From Planctomycetota bacterium (lineage in GTDB: Bacteria; Planctomycetota; UBA1135; GCA-002686595): a stretch of 60,238 nucleotides of DNA. The stretch's first letter is position 1. Each line of letters opens with the position of its first letter. Of the stretch, positions 8,430-17,576 are shown piece by piece. Below the pieces are notes generated by a model. It had not been told where the DNA came from. It did no database searches and saw only the letters and a list, made by a program, of their open reading frames with translations. The position numbers and the translations under genes are program-made. The DNA lies in the NCBI GenBank assembly GCA_002686265.1, contig NZBA01000057.1:1-60238 (forward strand). Reading direction: 5' to 3'.

Positions 8430-11400
8430 TTGGGCCAGAATGGGCGCGTGCAACCCCGCCCCAGTCCGCTCGATCCGCTCCTGAATCCCGAGGGGGGAGG
8501 GATCGAGCTGCTGCTCGGCAACGAGGCCGTCCTGCGCGGCGCGATCGAGGCCGGAATCGGCTTCGCCTGCGGCTACCCGGGGACGCCCTCGACCGAGGTG
8601 AGCGACGGCTTCGCGGCCCTCGCGCCTCACTTGGGGATTCCCTTCGAGTACTCGGTCAACGAGAAGGTCGCCCTGGAGATGGCCTTTGCCGCCTCCCTCG
8701 CCGGAGCGCGCTCGATCGTCGCCATGAAGCACCTCGGCCTGATGGCCGCCGGGGATCCGCTGAGCACGATCCCCTACATCGGCACCGTCGCCGGTCTGGT
8801 GATCGTAAGCGCCGGCGATCCGTCCTGCCTGACGAGTCCCAACGAGCAGGACCAGCGCCACCTCGCCGATGCGCTGCACCTGCCGATGCTCGACCCGCCG
8901 ACGCCCCAGGCGGCGCTGGAGGCGACCCGTTTCGCATTCGAGCTCTCCGAGGGCTGCGGCCTGCCCGTCGTGCTGCGCCCGACCACCCGCGTCTGCCACA
9001 CGGCGGCGCCCGTGCGCCTGGGCGCCGTCTCGCCGCGCGAGGTGCGCGGCTTCCAGCGCGCTCCGCAGCGCTTCCTCCCGGTCCCGGCCAACGCGCGCAG
9101 GATGCGCTCGGAGATCGAGGAGCGCCTCGCCCTCGCCCGCGAGCTGATCGCCGCCGGCGACTGGCTCACCGAGTCGGGCGAGGGCCGCACCGCCGTCTTC
9201 TCGTCGGGAGCACCGAGCGCGACCTGCGCCGATCTCCTGCGTGCCGCCGGAGCCGAGAAGGACATCGTCCACCTGTCGTCGAGCGTCGTCTTCCCGCTCC
9301 CGGCCGAGGAGCTCGTGGAACGTCTGACCTCCCTCGAGCGCGTCCTCGTCGTCGAGGAGCTTTCGCCCTACCTCGAGGATCATCTGCGCGCCCTGTGCCA
9401 GCTCCATCGCCTCCCGCTCGAGGTGCTCGGCAAGCGCACCGGCCACCTCCCGACGGCCTTCGAGTACGAGCCGGGCGTGATCGCCGCCGGCCTGCACGCC
9501 GCCTTCGGGATCGGCTCGCGGCCCGCGCCGGACGAGCTCGCCGCCACGCCGCCCGTGCGCCCGCCCGTGCTCTGCGCAGCCTGCCCGCACCGTTCCTCCT
9601 TCTTCGCCGCGCGGGCGGCGCTGGGCGCGGAGAAGCACTTCTTCAACGACATCGGCTGCTACACCCTCGGCTGCGGGGGCCCGCTCGACGCAGGCGACGC
9701 CCTGCTCTGCATGGGCGCGGGTTTCTCCCTCGCCGCCGGTGTCGCCCGCACGACGGGCGAGCGCACCGTCGGCTTCCTGGGTGACTCGACCTTCTTCCAT
9801 TCCGGCATGCCGGCGCTTCTCAACGCCGCCAAGGAGGAGGTCGACATGGTCGCGGTCGTGCTCGACAACGAGATCACGGCCATGACCGGGTTCCAGGAGA
9901 GCCCGACGACGGCCGCCGCCTCCCCGCGCGAGCCGGACGACGCGCCCGGCGACATCGCGACCATCGCGCGGGCCTTGGGCGCACGGCGCGTCGAGACCGT
10001 CGATCCGCACGATCTGCCGGGCACCATCGCCGCCTTCCGGCGCGCGGAGGAGCACAGCGGCCTGAGCGTCGTCATCGCCAAGCGGCCCTGCCCGGTCGCC
10101 GAGCAGCGCGCCGAGGGCCGCGCGCCCGCGCCGCCGCTGCCAGCCTTCACCATCGACCCGGCGCTGTGCGGCACCTGCGGCCGTTCGAGCTGCGGCAAGC
10201 GCTGCGGCCAGGGGGTCGATCCCGGCTACGAGCGCGCGCTGATCCGCGCGCGCGTGTTGGAGGACGGCGCGGAGAGCGCTCAACCGCCGGTCGCTCCCTG
10301 TACACAGCGCTGCCCGCTCTATCTCTGCGTGCAGGGCTACGCCGCTCACATCGCCGCCGGCAACTACGCGGACGCGCTCGAGCTGATCATGAGCGAGCTG
10401 CCCCTGCCGGACTCGGTCTGTCGCGTGTGTCACACCCCTTGCGAGGCCGCCTGCGTGCGCTCCGAGCTCGACGAGCCGGTGGCCGTGAACGACCTCAAGC
10501 GCTTCGTCCTCGACTGGGCGGCGGAGCAGGACGAGCCTCCCTACCGCCCGCGCCGCGCCCCGGCGAACGGCCTGCGGGCCGGGGTCGTCGGAGCGGGGCC
10601 CGCGGGGCTCGCGGCGGCGCACGAGCTCATCCTGCGCGGATACACCGTCGACCTCTACGACGCCGCCGAGCGGCCAGGCGGACTCCTGCGCAGCGGGATT
10701 CCCGCCTACCGACTTCCGCGCGAGGCGCTCGAGCGCGACGTCGAGCGTATCCTGGCCCTCGGCATCCAGTTCCATCCCGGGCGCACCCTCGGCGCCGATC
10801 TCGACCTCGAGACGCTGCTCGAGGACCACGCGGCGGTCGTGGTCGCCCTCGGCGCGCCGCGCTCGCTCGAGCTCGGTTTGCCCGGCGAGGGCCCCGAGAC
10901 CGTCGGCGCCCTCGCCTACCTGCGCGACGCGTCGCCGCGCCGCGCGCGCGCCGTGCTCGTCGTCGGGGGCGGGAGCTCGGCGATCGACTCCGCGCGCGTC
11001 GCCCGCCGCCGCGGCGCCGAGCGCGTGTGGGTGGCGTGTCTGGAGGAAGGCTCCGAGTTGCCGGCCAGCGCGCGCGAGGTCGCCGAAGCCGAGCGCGAAG
11101 GGGTCGAGATCCTGACCCGCGCGCGCGCCGAGCGACGCGTCGCCACGGGCGTCGAGCTGATCGGCGTGCGCCCGCGCGTGAGCGGCGCACGCAAACCCGC
11201 GGATTTCGAGTCTCTGGCGCGCGGCGCGCGCGCGCTTCCCGCTCCCCAGGCGCACTTCCCTGGAGACGCCGCGCGCTGCCTGCGCGAGGAGGGAGCGGTC
11301 TCGCTGGAGGTGGACCTCGTCGTCACGGCCCTCGGCCAGGCGGTCGACCCCGACGTCCTCCCCGACCTGCTCGATCCGGCGGGCGAGGCCGTGAGCGCCG

Positions 11401-11987
11401 CGCCCGAGAGCGGAGCGACCGCTCACCCGCGCGTCTTCGCCGCGGGGGACCTCGCGGCCGGCCCGCGCACCGTGACCGACGTGATCGCCTCGGGCTTGCG
11501 GGCCGCCTGGGGCCTCGACCGCAGCCTGCGGGGAGCGGAGCGGGCCGACGAGCGGCGCCCGCCTCCCCTCGTCTCGACCGAGCCCCCGCTCGGACGCCCG
11601 GGCATCCCCCGCCGCGACGATGGCGCGCGCCGCAGACCCGTCGAGCTCGATCCGCAAGCCGCGATCGGCTCCTTCGACGAGGTCGTCGGGCGCCTCGACG
11701 AGCGAGAAGCACGCGCCGAGGCCGAGCGCTGCATGGTCTGTGGTCTGTGTGGGAACTGCCGCTCGTGCGTCGACCTCTTCGGGTGCCCAGCCATCCTCTC
11801 GGGAACTGACGGCGCCCTACGCATCGACGCCGCGCTGTGCGTCGGCTGCGGAGTCTGCGCGGATTTCTGCCCCAACGGCGCCATCGCTCCGATCGCGGAG
11901 CCGGCACAAGCGAGCGCGAGCGCGAGCGCTGGCGCTGGCGCTGGCGCTGGCGCGAACGCTGGCACCGACACGGAGGTCTCGGCGTGA
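8430..11987 (+). CDS. iorA: Indolepyruvate oxidoreductase alpha subunit with inserted GltD-like NAD(P)H/FAD module
   Basis: 1185 aa. The TTG at 8430 has an AAGGTG ribosome site 5 bases upstream; a GTG at 8448 is the alternative. Residues 1-560 are an IorA core: pyrimidine-binding start with CGYPGTPSTEV (47-57), then the thiamine-diphosphate site GDSTFFHSGMPALLNA (from 451) with VVLDNEITAMTGFQ. After a Cys-rich patch (580-592) comes a DPYD/GltD-type module: an Fe-S domain (CTQRCPLYLC, CRVCHTPCEAAC), an FAD GAGPAG site (721-726), a second dinucleotide site (VVGGGSSAID, near 850) and a GDLAAGPRTV FAD motif. The usual IorA C-terminal ferredoxin (CMVCGLCGNCRSC, CPAI, CVGCGVCADFCP) closes the protein. 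It would decarboxylate indole-3-pyruvate to indoleacetyl-CoA and may pass electrons to NAD(P)+. First gene of the 13-gene operon; a simple-repeat tail precedes the stop. Confidence 0.85.
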   Translation: MGQNGRVQPRPSPLDPLLNPEGGGIELLLGNEAVLRGAIEAGIGFACGYPGTPSTEVSDGFAALAPHLGIPFEYSVNEKVALEMAFAASLAGARSIVAMKHLGLMAAGDPLSTIPYIGTVAGLVIVSAGDPSCLTSPNEQDQRHLADALHLPMLDPPTPQAALEATRFAFELSEGCGLPVVLRPTTRVCHTAAPVRLGAVSPREVRGFQRAPQRFLPVPANARRMRSEIEERLALARELIAAGDWLTESGEGRTAVFSSGAPSATCADLLRAAGAEKDIVHLSSSVVFPLPAEELVERLTSLERVLVVEELSPYLEDHLRALCQLHRLPLEVLGKRTGHLPTAFEYEPGVIAAGLHAAFGIGSRPAPDELAATPPVRPPVLCAACPHRSSFFAARAALGAEKHFFNDIGCYTLGCGGPLDAGDALLCMGAGFSLAAGVARTTGERTVGFLGDSTFFHSGMPALLNAAKEEVDMVAVVLDNEITAMTGFQESPTTAAASPREPDDAPGDIATIARALGARRVETVDPHDLPGTIAAFRRAEEHSGLSVVIAKRPCPVAEQRAEGRAPAPPLPAFTIDPALCGTCGRSSCGKRCGQGVDPGYERALIRARVLEDGAESAQPPVAPCTQRCPLYLCVQGYAAHIAAGNYADALELIMSELPLPDSVCRVCHTPCEAACVRSELDEPVAVNDLKRFVLDWAAEQDEPPYRPRRAPANGLRAGVVGAGPAGLAAAHELILRGYTVDLYDAAERPGGLLRSGIPAYRLPREALERDVERILALGIQFHPGRTLGADLDLETLLEDHAAVVVALGAPRSLELGLPGEGPETVGALAYLRDASPRRARAVLVVGGGSSAIDSARVARRRGAERVWVACLEEGSELPASAREVAEAEREGVEILTRARAERRVATGVELIGVRPRVSGARKPADFESLARGARALPAPQAHFPGDAARCLREEGAVSLEVDLVVTALGQAVDPDVLPDLLDPAGEAVSAAPESGATAHPRVFAAGDLAAGPRTVTDVIASGLRAAWGLDRSLRGAERADERRPPPLVSTEPPLGRPGIPRRDDGARRRPVELDPQAAIGSFDEVVGRLDEREARAEAERCMVCGLCGNCRSCVDLFGCPAILSGTDGALRIDAALCVGCGVCADFCPNGAIAPIAEPAQASASASAGAGAGAGANAGTDTEVSA
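11910..11953 (+). repeat. GCGAGC/GCTGGC simple repeat in the IorA tail
   Basis: Hexamer-like runs of GCGAGC and then GCTGGC encode an Ala-Ser then Ala-Gly tract just before the iorA stop codon. This is a slippage-prone low-complexity tail, probably disordered and without catalytic role. Confidence 0.7.
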
Positions 11988-12640
11988 GCGAGACCGTGAA
12001 GCGCGCCGCGAGCACCCGGCACCGGGCCGCGGACTCCGTCGGTCCCGCAAGACGCGACGCGCGGCTGTTGATCGTCGGCGTCGGCGGCCAGGGCGTGATC
12101 AGCCTGGCGCGCCTGGTGGGACGGGCCGCTCTCGAGGCGGGCGGGGAGGGGCGCGTCGGCCAGCTGCACGGGATGTCCCAGCGCGGCGGGAGCGTCGAGG
12201 CGACGGTCGTCTTCGGAGCGGGCCGGACGGGCTTCGTCTCCCGCGGCGAGGCGGACGTCCTACTCGCCCTCGAACCTCTCGAAGCCGCCCGTGCGGCGCC
12301 ACGCCTGGCGCCGGGCTGTTTGGCGTGGATCGAGCGGAACCCGATCGCCGTGCCGGGTGTGCCGGCCGGCCCCGCGGAGGCAGAGCTCCTCGCGCCCGTC
12401 AGGGCCGTCACCGATCGGATCTGTCGGATCGACGCCAGGGCCGGCGCACGGGCGGCGGGCGCGGAGCGCTCGGTCAACCTGGTGATGCTCGGGGCCCTGG
12501 CGGTCTGCGGTGCGCTCCCCGTCGGCGAGGACGCCCTGCGCGGCGTCGTCGCGGCGGCGAGGCCCGCCGCCCTGGCGGCCTTCGACGAGGGCCGGCGGCT
12601 CGGGGCCGCGGCACTGGCGGCGAGAAGGGGTGGCGGGTGA
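11984..12640 (+). CDS. iorB: Indolepyruvate oxidoreductase beta subunit (2-oxoacid oxidoreductase gamma domain)
   Basis: 218 aa from a GTG overlapping the iorA stop (GTGA). The core RLLIVGVGGQGVISLARLVG, then GRVGQLHGMSQRGGSVEATV and ADVLLALEPLEAARA, is the full pattern of the POR gamma/IorB family. It completes the thiamine enzyme made with the upstream alpha subunit. An N-terminal extension of about 25 residues is rich in Arg and Ala and is not part of the domain. Function in the pathway: CoA-dependent oxidative decarboxylation of indole-3-pyruvate. The stop overlaps the HyuA start by 4 bases. Confidence 0.85.
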   Translation: MSETVKRAASTRHRAADSVGPARRDARLLIVGVGGQGVISLARLVGRAALEAGGEGRVGQLHGMSQRGGSVEATVVFGAGRTGFVSRGEADVLLALEPLEAARAAPRLAPGCLAWIERNPIAVPGVPAGPAEAELLAPVRAVTDRICRIDARAGARAAGAERSVNLVMLGALAVCGALPVGEDALRGVVAAARPAALAAFDEGRRLGAAALAARRGGG

Positions 12641-14718
12641 GCGCGCGCTACAAGCTCGGGATCGACGTCGGCGGCACCTTCACCGACCTGTTCCTGTGGT
12701 CATCCGAGGGAACCGTTGCGACCACCAAGGCCCTCTCGACGCCGGCCGATCCCTCCCTGGGCGTGCTCGACGGCCTGCGCGCGGCCGCCGCCGGTGAGGG
12801 GCTCGCGGTCGAGGAGCTCGCCGGACGGGTGACGACCATCGTCCACGGCACGACCGTGACCACCAACGCGGCCCTGACTCGCGGCGGCGCGCGGACCGGG
12901 CTGGTCACGACCGCCGGCGTGCGGGACGCGCTCGAGATGCGTCGCGGTATCCGCGAGGAGCAGTACGACAACCGCTACCGCAACATCGAGCCCCTCGTTG
13001 CGCGCCACCTGCGACGCTGCGCTCGAGGCAGGCTCGACTACCGGGGAACCGAGCTCGAGGAGCTCGCGCTCGAGGACGTCCGTGACGCCGCGCGGTACCT
13101 GCGCGAGCAGGGCGTCGAGGCGGTCGCGATCTGCTTCATGAACTCCTTCGCCGATCCCTCCCACGAGCGGGCGGCGGCGGAGATCGTCCGCGCCGAGCTC
13201 CCCGATGCGTTCGTGAGCGTCTCCAGCGAGCTGCTGCCGACGATCCGCTTCTACAACCGGCTCTCGACCACGGTCCTGAACGCGTACGTGGGGCCGATCC
13301 TCAGCGGGTACCTCGAGAGTTTGACCGAGAAGCTGGCGGGCGTCGGTTTCGCGGGCACGCTCTTGGTGATGCAGTCCAACGGCGGCGTCGCCCTTCCCGC
13401 GAGCGTGCGCGAGAGACCCGCCACGACCCTGCTCTCCGGGCCCGCGGGAGGACCGGCCGCGGCCCTCGCCTACGTCCGTCCTCACGGAGGCGACGACTGC
13501 ATTCTGGCCGACATGGGCGGGACGAGCTTCGACGCCACCCTCGTCCGCGGCGGCGCGGCGGCGATGTACGCCGAGAGCGACCTCGATCGCCTGCGGATCG
13601 CCCTGCCGATGCTCGCGATCACGACCATCGGCGCGGGCGGGGGGAGCATCGGCTGGATCGACGAGGGCGGCCTGCTGCGCATGGGTCCGCGCTCCGCCGG
13701 CGCCCTGCCGGGGCCCGCCTGCTACGGCCGGGGCGGCGAGCAGGCGACCTGCACCGACGCGAACCTGCTGCTCGGCTACCTCGATCCGGGCTTCTTCGCC
13801 GGGGGCGAGCTGGCGCTCGATGTCGACCAGGCCGCGGCTGCCGTCCGCCAGGGCGTCGCCGAGCCCCTCGGCCTCGACGTCGAGGCGGCGGCGGCCGGCA
13901 TGTACCGCGTGATCAACACCAACATGGCCCACGGCGTGCGGGAGATCACGGTCAAGCGCGGCGTCGACCCGCGCGAGTTCCCGCTGGTCGTGGCCGGCGG
14001 GGCCGGCGCCCTGCACGCCTGCATGATCGCCCTCGAGCTCGGCCTGCCGAGTCTGGTGATGCCGCCCACGGCCTCGGTCCTGTGCGCCGTGGGCATGCTG
14101 CGCAGCGACCTCGCCCACGACTTCCTGCGCTCGTACGTGTGCCGCTTCAGCGAGCTGGACATCGGGCGCGTCCGGCGCCTGTACGAGGAGGCCGCCGCCC
14201 ACGGTGCCGCTCAGCTCGCAGCCGAGGGAATCGCCGCCGGGCGCATCGAGCACACGCTGCACCTCGACCTGCGCTACGCGAAGCAGTACCACGAAGTGAG
14301 CGTTCCCGTCGGAATCGACGTCATCGAGCGCGGCGACCTCGAGGGGATCGCGGCTCTCTTCCATCGCGAGCACGACCGGCTGTACGGCTACGACCTCGCG
14401 GACGGAGACACCGAGCTCGAGCTGATCAACCTGCGCGTGCGGTCGATCGGCCGCACGACCAAGCCCCCGCTGGTCGAGATCCCCGCCGGCGGCGAGGACC
14501 CCGGCGCCGCCCTGAAGGGCGAGCGGCGGGCCTTCGTTCCGGAGGAAGACGGGTTCGCCGACATCTCCGTCTACGACGGCCACGCCCTCTGTCCGGGAAA
14601 CGTCGTCACTGGCCCGGCGCTGATCGAGCGCGCCGACACGACCCTGTTCGTCAGCGCTTCCTTCGAGGCGCGCGTGGACTCGCACTCGAGCTGTCTGCTG
14701 ACCCGCAAGGAGACATGA
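12637..14718 (+). CDS. Hydantoinase/oxoprolinase subunit A (ATP-dependent ring-opening amidohydrolase)
   Basis: 693 aa from a GTG overlapping iorB. The start LGIDVGGTFTDLFL is the N-terminal ATPase-fold motif of HyuA. IVHGTTVTTNAALTRGG, LLSGPAGGPAAAL, DMGGTSFDATL and TIGAGGGSIGWID are the other conserved blocks of the hydantoinase A/oxoprolinase family, and the length is normal. With subunit B it forms an ATP-dependent amidohydrolase. In this operon the likely substrate is a 2-oxindole ring: hydrolysis of the lactam of (2-oxindole-3-yl)acetyl-CoA gives 2-aminophenylsuccinyl-CoA, as proposed for IaaCE of Aromatoleum. The substrate is inferred from context; generic hydantoinase or oxoprolinase activity cannot be excluded from sequence. 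Confidence 0.88.
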   Translation: MSARYKLGIDVGGTFTDLFLWSSEGTVATTKALSTPADPSLGVLDGLRAAAAGEGLAVEELAGRVTTIVHGTTVTTNAALTRGGARTGLVTTAGVRDALEMRRGIREEQYDNRYRNIEPLVARHLRRCARGRLDYRGTELEELALEDVRDAARYLREQGVEAVAICFMNSFADPSHERAAAEIVRAELPDAFVSVSSELLPTIRFYNRLSTTVLNAYVGPILSGYLESLTEKLAGVGFAGTLLVMQSNGGVALPASVRERPATTLLSGPAGGPAAALAYVRPHGGDDCILADMGGTSFDATLVRGGAAAMYAESDLDRLRIALPMLAITTIGAGGGSIGWIDEGGLLRMGPRSAGALPGPACYGRGGEQATCTDANLLLGYLDPGFFAGGELALDVDQAAAAVRQGVAEPLGLDVEAAAAGMYRVINTNMAHGVREITVKRGVDPREFPLVVAGGAGALHACMIALELGLPSLVMPPTASVLCAVGMLRSDLAHDFLRSYVCRFSELDIGRVRRLYEEAAAHGAAQLAAEGIAAGRIEHTLHLDLRYAKQYHEVSVPVGIDVIERGDLEGIAALFHREHDRLYGYDLADGDTELELINLRVRSIGRTTKPPLVEIPAGGEDPGAALKGERRAFVPEEDGFADISVYDGHALCPGNVVTGPALIERADTTLFVSASFEARVDSHSSCLLTRKET

Positions 14719-16454
14719 GCGACACAGAGATCGACAAGATCCTCGTCTCGATCATCGGCAGGTCCCTCAAGGCCTTCACCGACGAGATGAGCGTCAGCAT
14801 GGAGAAGACGACTCGCTCGCCGATCCTGTGCGAGGCGAAGGACTTCGTCACGGGGCTCTACGACGCCGAGGGTCGCATGCTCGAGCAGACCGAGAACCTG
14901 CCGATCCTGAGCTTCTCCCTCGGGCCGGTCTGCGAGCACATCGCCGAGACCTTCCGCGGGGACGTCCATCCCGGCGACGTGTTCTTCCACAACGACGTCT
15001 TCACGCTCGGCAACCAGAACAATGACGTGGCGGCCTTCAAGCCGATCTTCGCCGGCGAGCGGCTCGTCGCCTGGTCCGCGACCAAGGGCCACCAGGCGGA
15101 CATCGGCGGCAACGTGCGAGGCGGCTACAACCCCAACGCCACGGAGGTCTGGCAGGAGGCCCTGCGCATTCCGGCGGTCAAGGTCGTCGACCGCGGCGTG
15201 GTGCGGCGCGATGTGTGGGACCTGATCTTCGCCAACGTCCGCCTCGACATCGTCCAGGAGGACATGCGCGCGGAGATCGGCGCTTGCACGGTCGGCGAGC
15301 GGAGGCTCGTCGAGCTGATCGAGCGCATCGGCCTCGAGCGCTTCGAGGTCCACAAGGCGCACCTGTTCGAGGCCGCGGGCAGGATGATGGCGGCCGAGAT
15401 CCGCTCGATCCCCGACGGCGTCTACCGCGGCGAGGGGCGCGTGTTCTTCGACGGCCGGAACCCAGGATCGAAGTACACGATCCGGGTCGAGATCACCGTT
15501 GACGGCGAGCGCATCGTCTTCGACTACTCGGAGACCGACGCTCAGACCGACGGCTTCGTCAACGGGACCTACACCTCCAGCGCCTCGGCGACCCTCCTGA
15601 CCTTCCTTCAGATGGTCAACCCCGACATCCCCCACAACCACGGGATGACGCGGGGGATCGAAATCGTGATTCCCGAGGGCACGCTTCTGAATGCGTCCTA
15701 CCCCGCGGCGACGACCTTTGGCAACCACCTCTGCCCGCCCAACGCCGATGCGATCATGCGGGCGCTCGCGCCGGTGATCCCCGAGCGCGTGACGGCGGGC
15801 TGGAACAACCTGCTGTGCTCCCTGTCGAGCGGGACCGATCCGCGCAAGGACGACACCTACGTGGACATCATGTTCATGGGCTTGAAGGGCGGATCGGGGG
15901 CGATGGCGGACTGCGACGGTTACGACCACATCGGCATGATCGACGCGTCGGGAGGCTTGCTCGACCAGGACTACGAGATGTTCGAGCAGCAGACGCCGCA
16001 CCTGCTGTTGGAGCACGAGCTTCGGTGCGACTCCGCCGGGGCCGGGCGGCACCGCGGCGGGCTCGGCGTGCGAACGCGCTATCGCGTCGGCGGCGAGGAC
16101 ACGCAGCTGGTGACCTTCGGCGACGGCGACGAGGAAGGCGCCTTCGGCGCCATGGGCGGAGGCGAGGGCACGCTGAACTCGATCGAGCTGCACTACCCCG
16201 ACGGGCGTCGCTACAAGACCACCAGCAAGGACATGGTGAGCGAAGTCCCGGCCGGGACAGAGTACGTGCAGGAGGCCGGTGGCGGCGGAGGCTGGGGCGA
16301 CCCGCGGGAGCGGGAAGAGCGGACGGTGCGGCGCGAGGTGCAAGACGAAGTGATCTCCCTCGAGGCCGCGCGCGAGGTCTACGGCGTCGTCCTCGACGCC
16401 GAGACCCTCGAGATCGACGAGAGCGCGACCGCGGAGCTGAGGGGAGAGGGCTGA
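14715..16454 (+). CDS. Hydantoinase/oxoprolinase subunit B
   Basis: 579 aa; ATG overlaps the HyuA stop (ATGA). Conserved HyuB blocks are visible: SPILCEAKDFVTGLYDAEG, HPGDVFFHNDVFTLGNQNNDV, ATKGHQADIGG, FDYSETDAQTDGFVN, YPAATTFGNHLCPPNADAIM and the glycine-rich end EAGGGGGWGDP that closes most members. The His/Asp residues of FHNDVF and GHQADIGG are the expected metal ligands. It partners HyuA. The family usually acts on cyclic amides or, in carboxylase relatives, on ketones; the neighbours point to oxindole ring opening. It is followed after 3 bases by the acyl-CoA dehydrogenase. Confidence 0.88.
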   Translation: MSDTEIDKILVSIIGRSLKAFTDEMSVSMEKTTRSPILCEAKDFVTGLYDAEGRMLEQTENLPILSFSLGPVCEHIAETFRGDVHPGDVFFHNDVFTLGNQNNDVAAFKPIFAGERLVAWSATKGHQADIGGNVRGGYNPNATEVWQEALRIPAVKVVDRGVVRRDVWDLIFANVRLDIVQEDMRAEIGACTVGERRLVELIERIGLERFEVHKAHLFEAAGRMMAAEIRSIPDGVYRGEGRVFFDGRNPGSKYTIRVEITVDGERIVFDYSETDAQTDGFVNGTYTSSASATLLTFLQMVNPDIPHNHGMTRGIEIVIPEGTLLNASYPAATTFGNHLCPPNADAIMRALAPVIPERVTAGWNNLLCSLSSGTDPRKDDTYVDIMFMGLKGGSGAMADCDGYDHIGMIDASGGLLDQDYEMFEQQTPHLLLEHELRCDSAGAGRHRGGLGVRTRYRVGGEDTQLVTFGDGDEEGAFGAMGGGEGTLNSIELHYPDGRRYKTTSKDMVSEVPAGTEYVQEAGGGGGWGDPREREERTVRREVQDEVISLEAAREVYGVVLDAETLEIDESATAELRGEG

Positions 16455-16457
16455 GCG

Positions 16458-17576
16458 GTGGACTTCTCCCTGAGCGACGAACAAGAAGCGACGCGGGTGC
16501 TCTTCGCGGGGTTCGCCGAACGAGAGCTCCGCCCGGCGGCAGAGCGGCTGGATCGGGAGGCGTGTTTCCCCGCGGAGCTCTTCGAGAAGGTGGGACGCCT
16601 CGGCTTCTTCGGCATGCGCTACGACCCGCCCGAGGGGAGTGGGGCCGACCTTCCCGCCTACCTGCTGGCGGTCGAGGAGCTCGCCCGCGGCAGTCTGGCG
16701 GTCGCCGCCGCCTGCACGATGCAGTCGTTGATGGGCACCTCGTTCATCCACCGCTTCACCACCGGCGAGGTGCGCGAGCGCGTGCTCGCACCGGCCCTGC
16801 GCGGCGAGTTGATCGGCACGATCTGCATGACCGAACCGGACGCCGGCAGCGATCTCTCCTCGATGGAAACCGCCGCCGTGAAGCGCGGCGGGCGCTGGCT
16901 GCTCTCGGGGCGCAAGACCTGGATCACCTCCGCGCCGGTGGCCGACCTGTTCACGGTCTTCGCGCGCACCGGCGAGGAGCAGCTCTCGGTCTTCTTGGTC
17001 GAGCGCGAAGCCGCGGGCCTGACGGTCGGACGCGCCATCGAGAAGATGGGCGTGAGAGCCTCGGTCACCTCGGAGGTCTCCTTCGAGGACACGCCGGCCA
17101 CCTGCATGCTCGGCGAGCGCGGGAGCGGCATGGAAGGCCTGAAGGGCATCCTGGTCGACATCCGCCTGATGACCGCCGCCCTGGCCCTGGGCGTCGCACG
17201 CGCGGCCTACGAGGACTCCCTCGCCTACTCCACCGAGCGCGTCCAGTTCGGCCGGCCGATCTGCAAGTTCCAGGCGGTCGCCGCGCACCTGGCGGAGATG
17301 CGCACGCACCTGGCGGCGGCGCGCAGCCTCACCCACTGGTCCGCCTGGCGCGTCGAGAGCGGAGCGGGCGGCGCCGACGAGGCGGCCATGGCCAAGCTCT
17401 TCGCCTCCGAGGCGGGCCTGAATATCTGCGACCGCGCCGCGCGCGTCATGGCCAGCTACGGCTACGCCAGCGAGTACCCGATCGAGCGCTACCTGCGCGA
17501 CGTCCGCTTCACCCTCATCGGCGGCGGGACCTCGGAGATCCTGCGCGGCCACATCGCGCGCGGGGCCACGCGATGA
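16458..17576 (+). CDS. iaaF: Acyl-CoA dehydrogenase lacking the Glu base; candidate (2-aminobenzyl)malonyl-CoA dehydrogenase
   Basis: 372 aa from a GTG. Normal acyl-CoA dehydrogenase layout: helical N-domain, FAD loop ICMTEPDAGSDLSS (122-135), WITS (155-158), and the C-domain with RVQFGRPICKFQAV and EYPIERYLRDVRF. At the usual catalytic position before GTSEI the residue is Gly (G356, in LIGGGTSEI). The alternative helix-G position used by isovaleryl- and long-chain enzymes reads VDIR (233-236) with no Glu. If the substrate carries a carboxylate on C2, loss of CO2 makes the carbanion and no base is needed. Decarboxylating benzylmalonyl-CoA dehydrogenase IaaF of Aromatoleum is the known precedent, and the mutase genes directly downstream would make that substrate. 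The fold is seen; the substrate is inferred. Confidence 0.75.
   Translation: MDFSLSDEQEATRVLFAGFAERELRPAAERLDREACFPAELFEKVGRLGFFGMRYDPPEGSGADLPAYLLAVEELARGSLAVAAACTMQSLMGTSFIHRFTTGEVRERVLAPALRGELIGTICMTEPDAGSDLSSMETAAVKRGGRWLLSGRKTWITSAPVADLFTVFARTGEEQLSVFLVEREAAGLTVGRAIEKMGVRASVTSEVSFEDTPATCMLGERGSGMEGLKGILVDIRLMTAALALGVARAAYEDSLAYSTERVQFGRPICKFQAVAAHLAEMRTHLAAARSLTHWSAWRVESGAGGADEAAMAKLFASEAGLNICDRAARVMASYGYASEYPIERYLRDVRFTLIGGGTSEILRGHIARGATR

Noticed and set aside
6020..8521. 833-residue open frame on the minus strand
   Set aside because: Antisense to two well-supported permease genes; composition is shadow-like with no domain.
8406..11657. 1083-residue open frame on the minus strand
   Set aside because: It lies opposite iorA, is dominated by Arg, Gly, Ala and Glu runs and shows no motif. 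It is an antisense shadow caused by high GC at third positions.
14571..17552. 993-residue open frame on the minus strand
   Set aside because: Antisense to HyuB and the acyl-CoA dehydrogenase, both with full family motifs.
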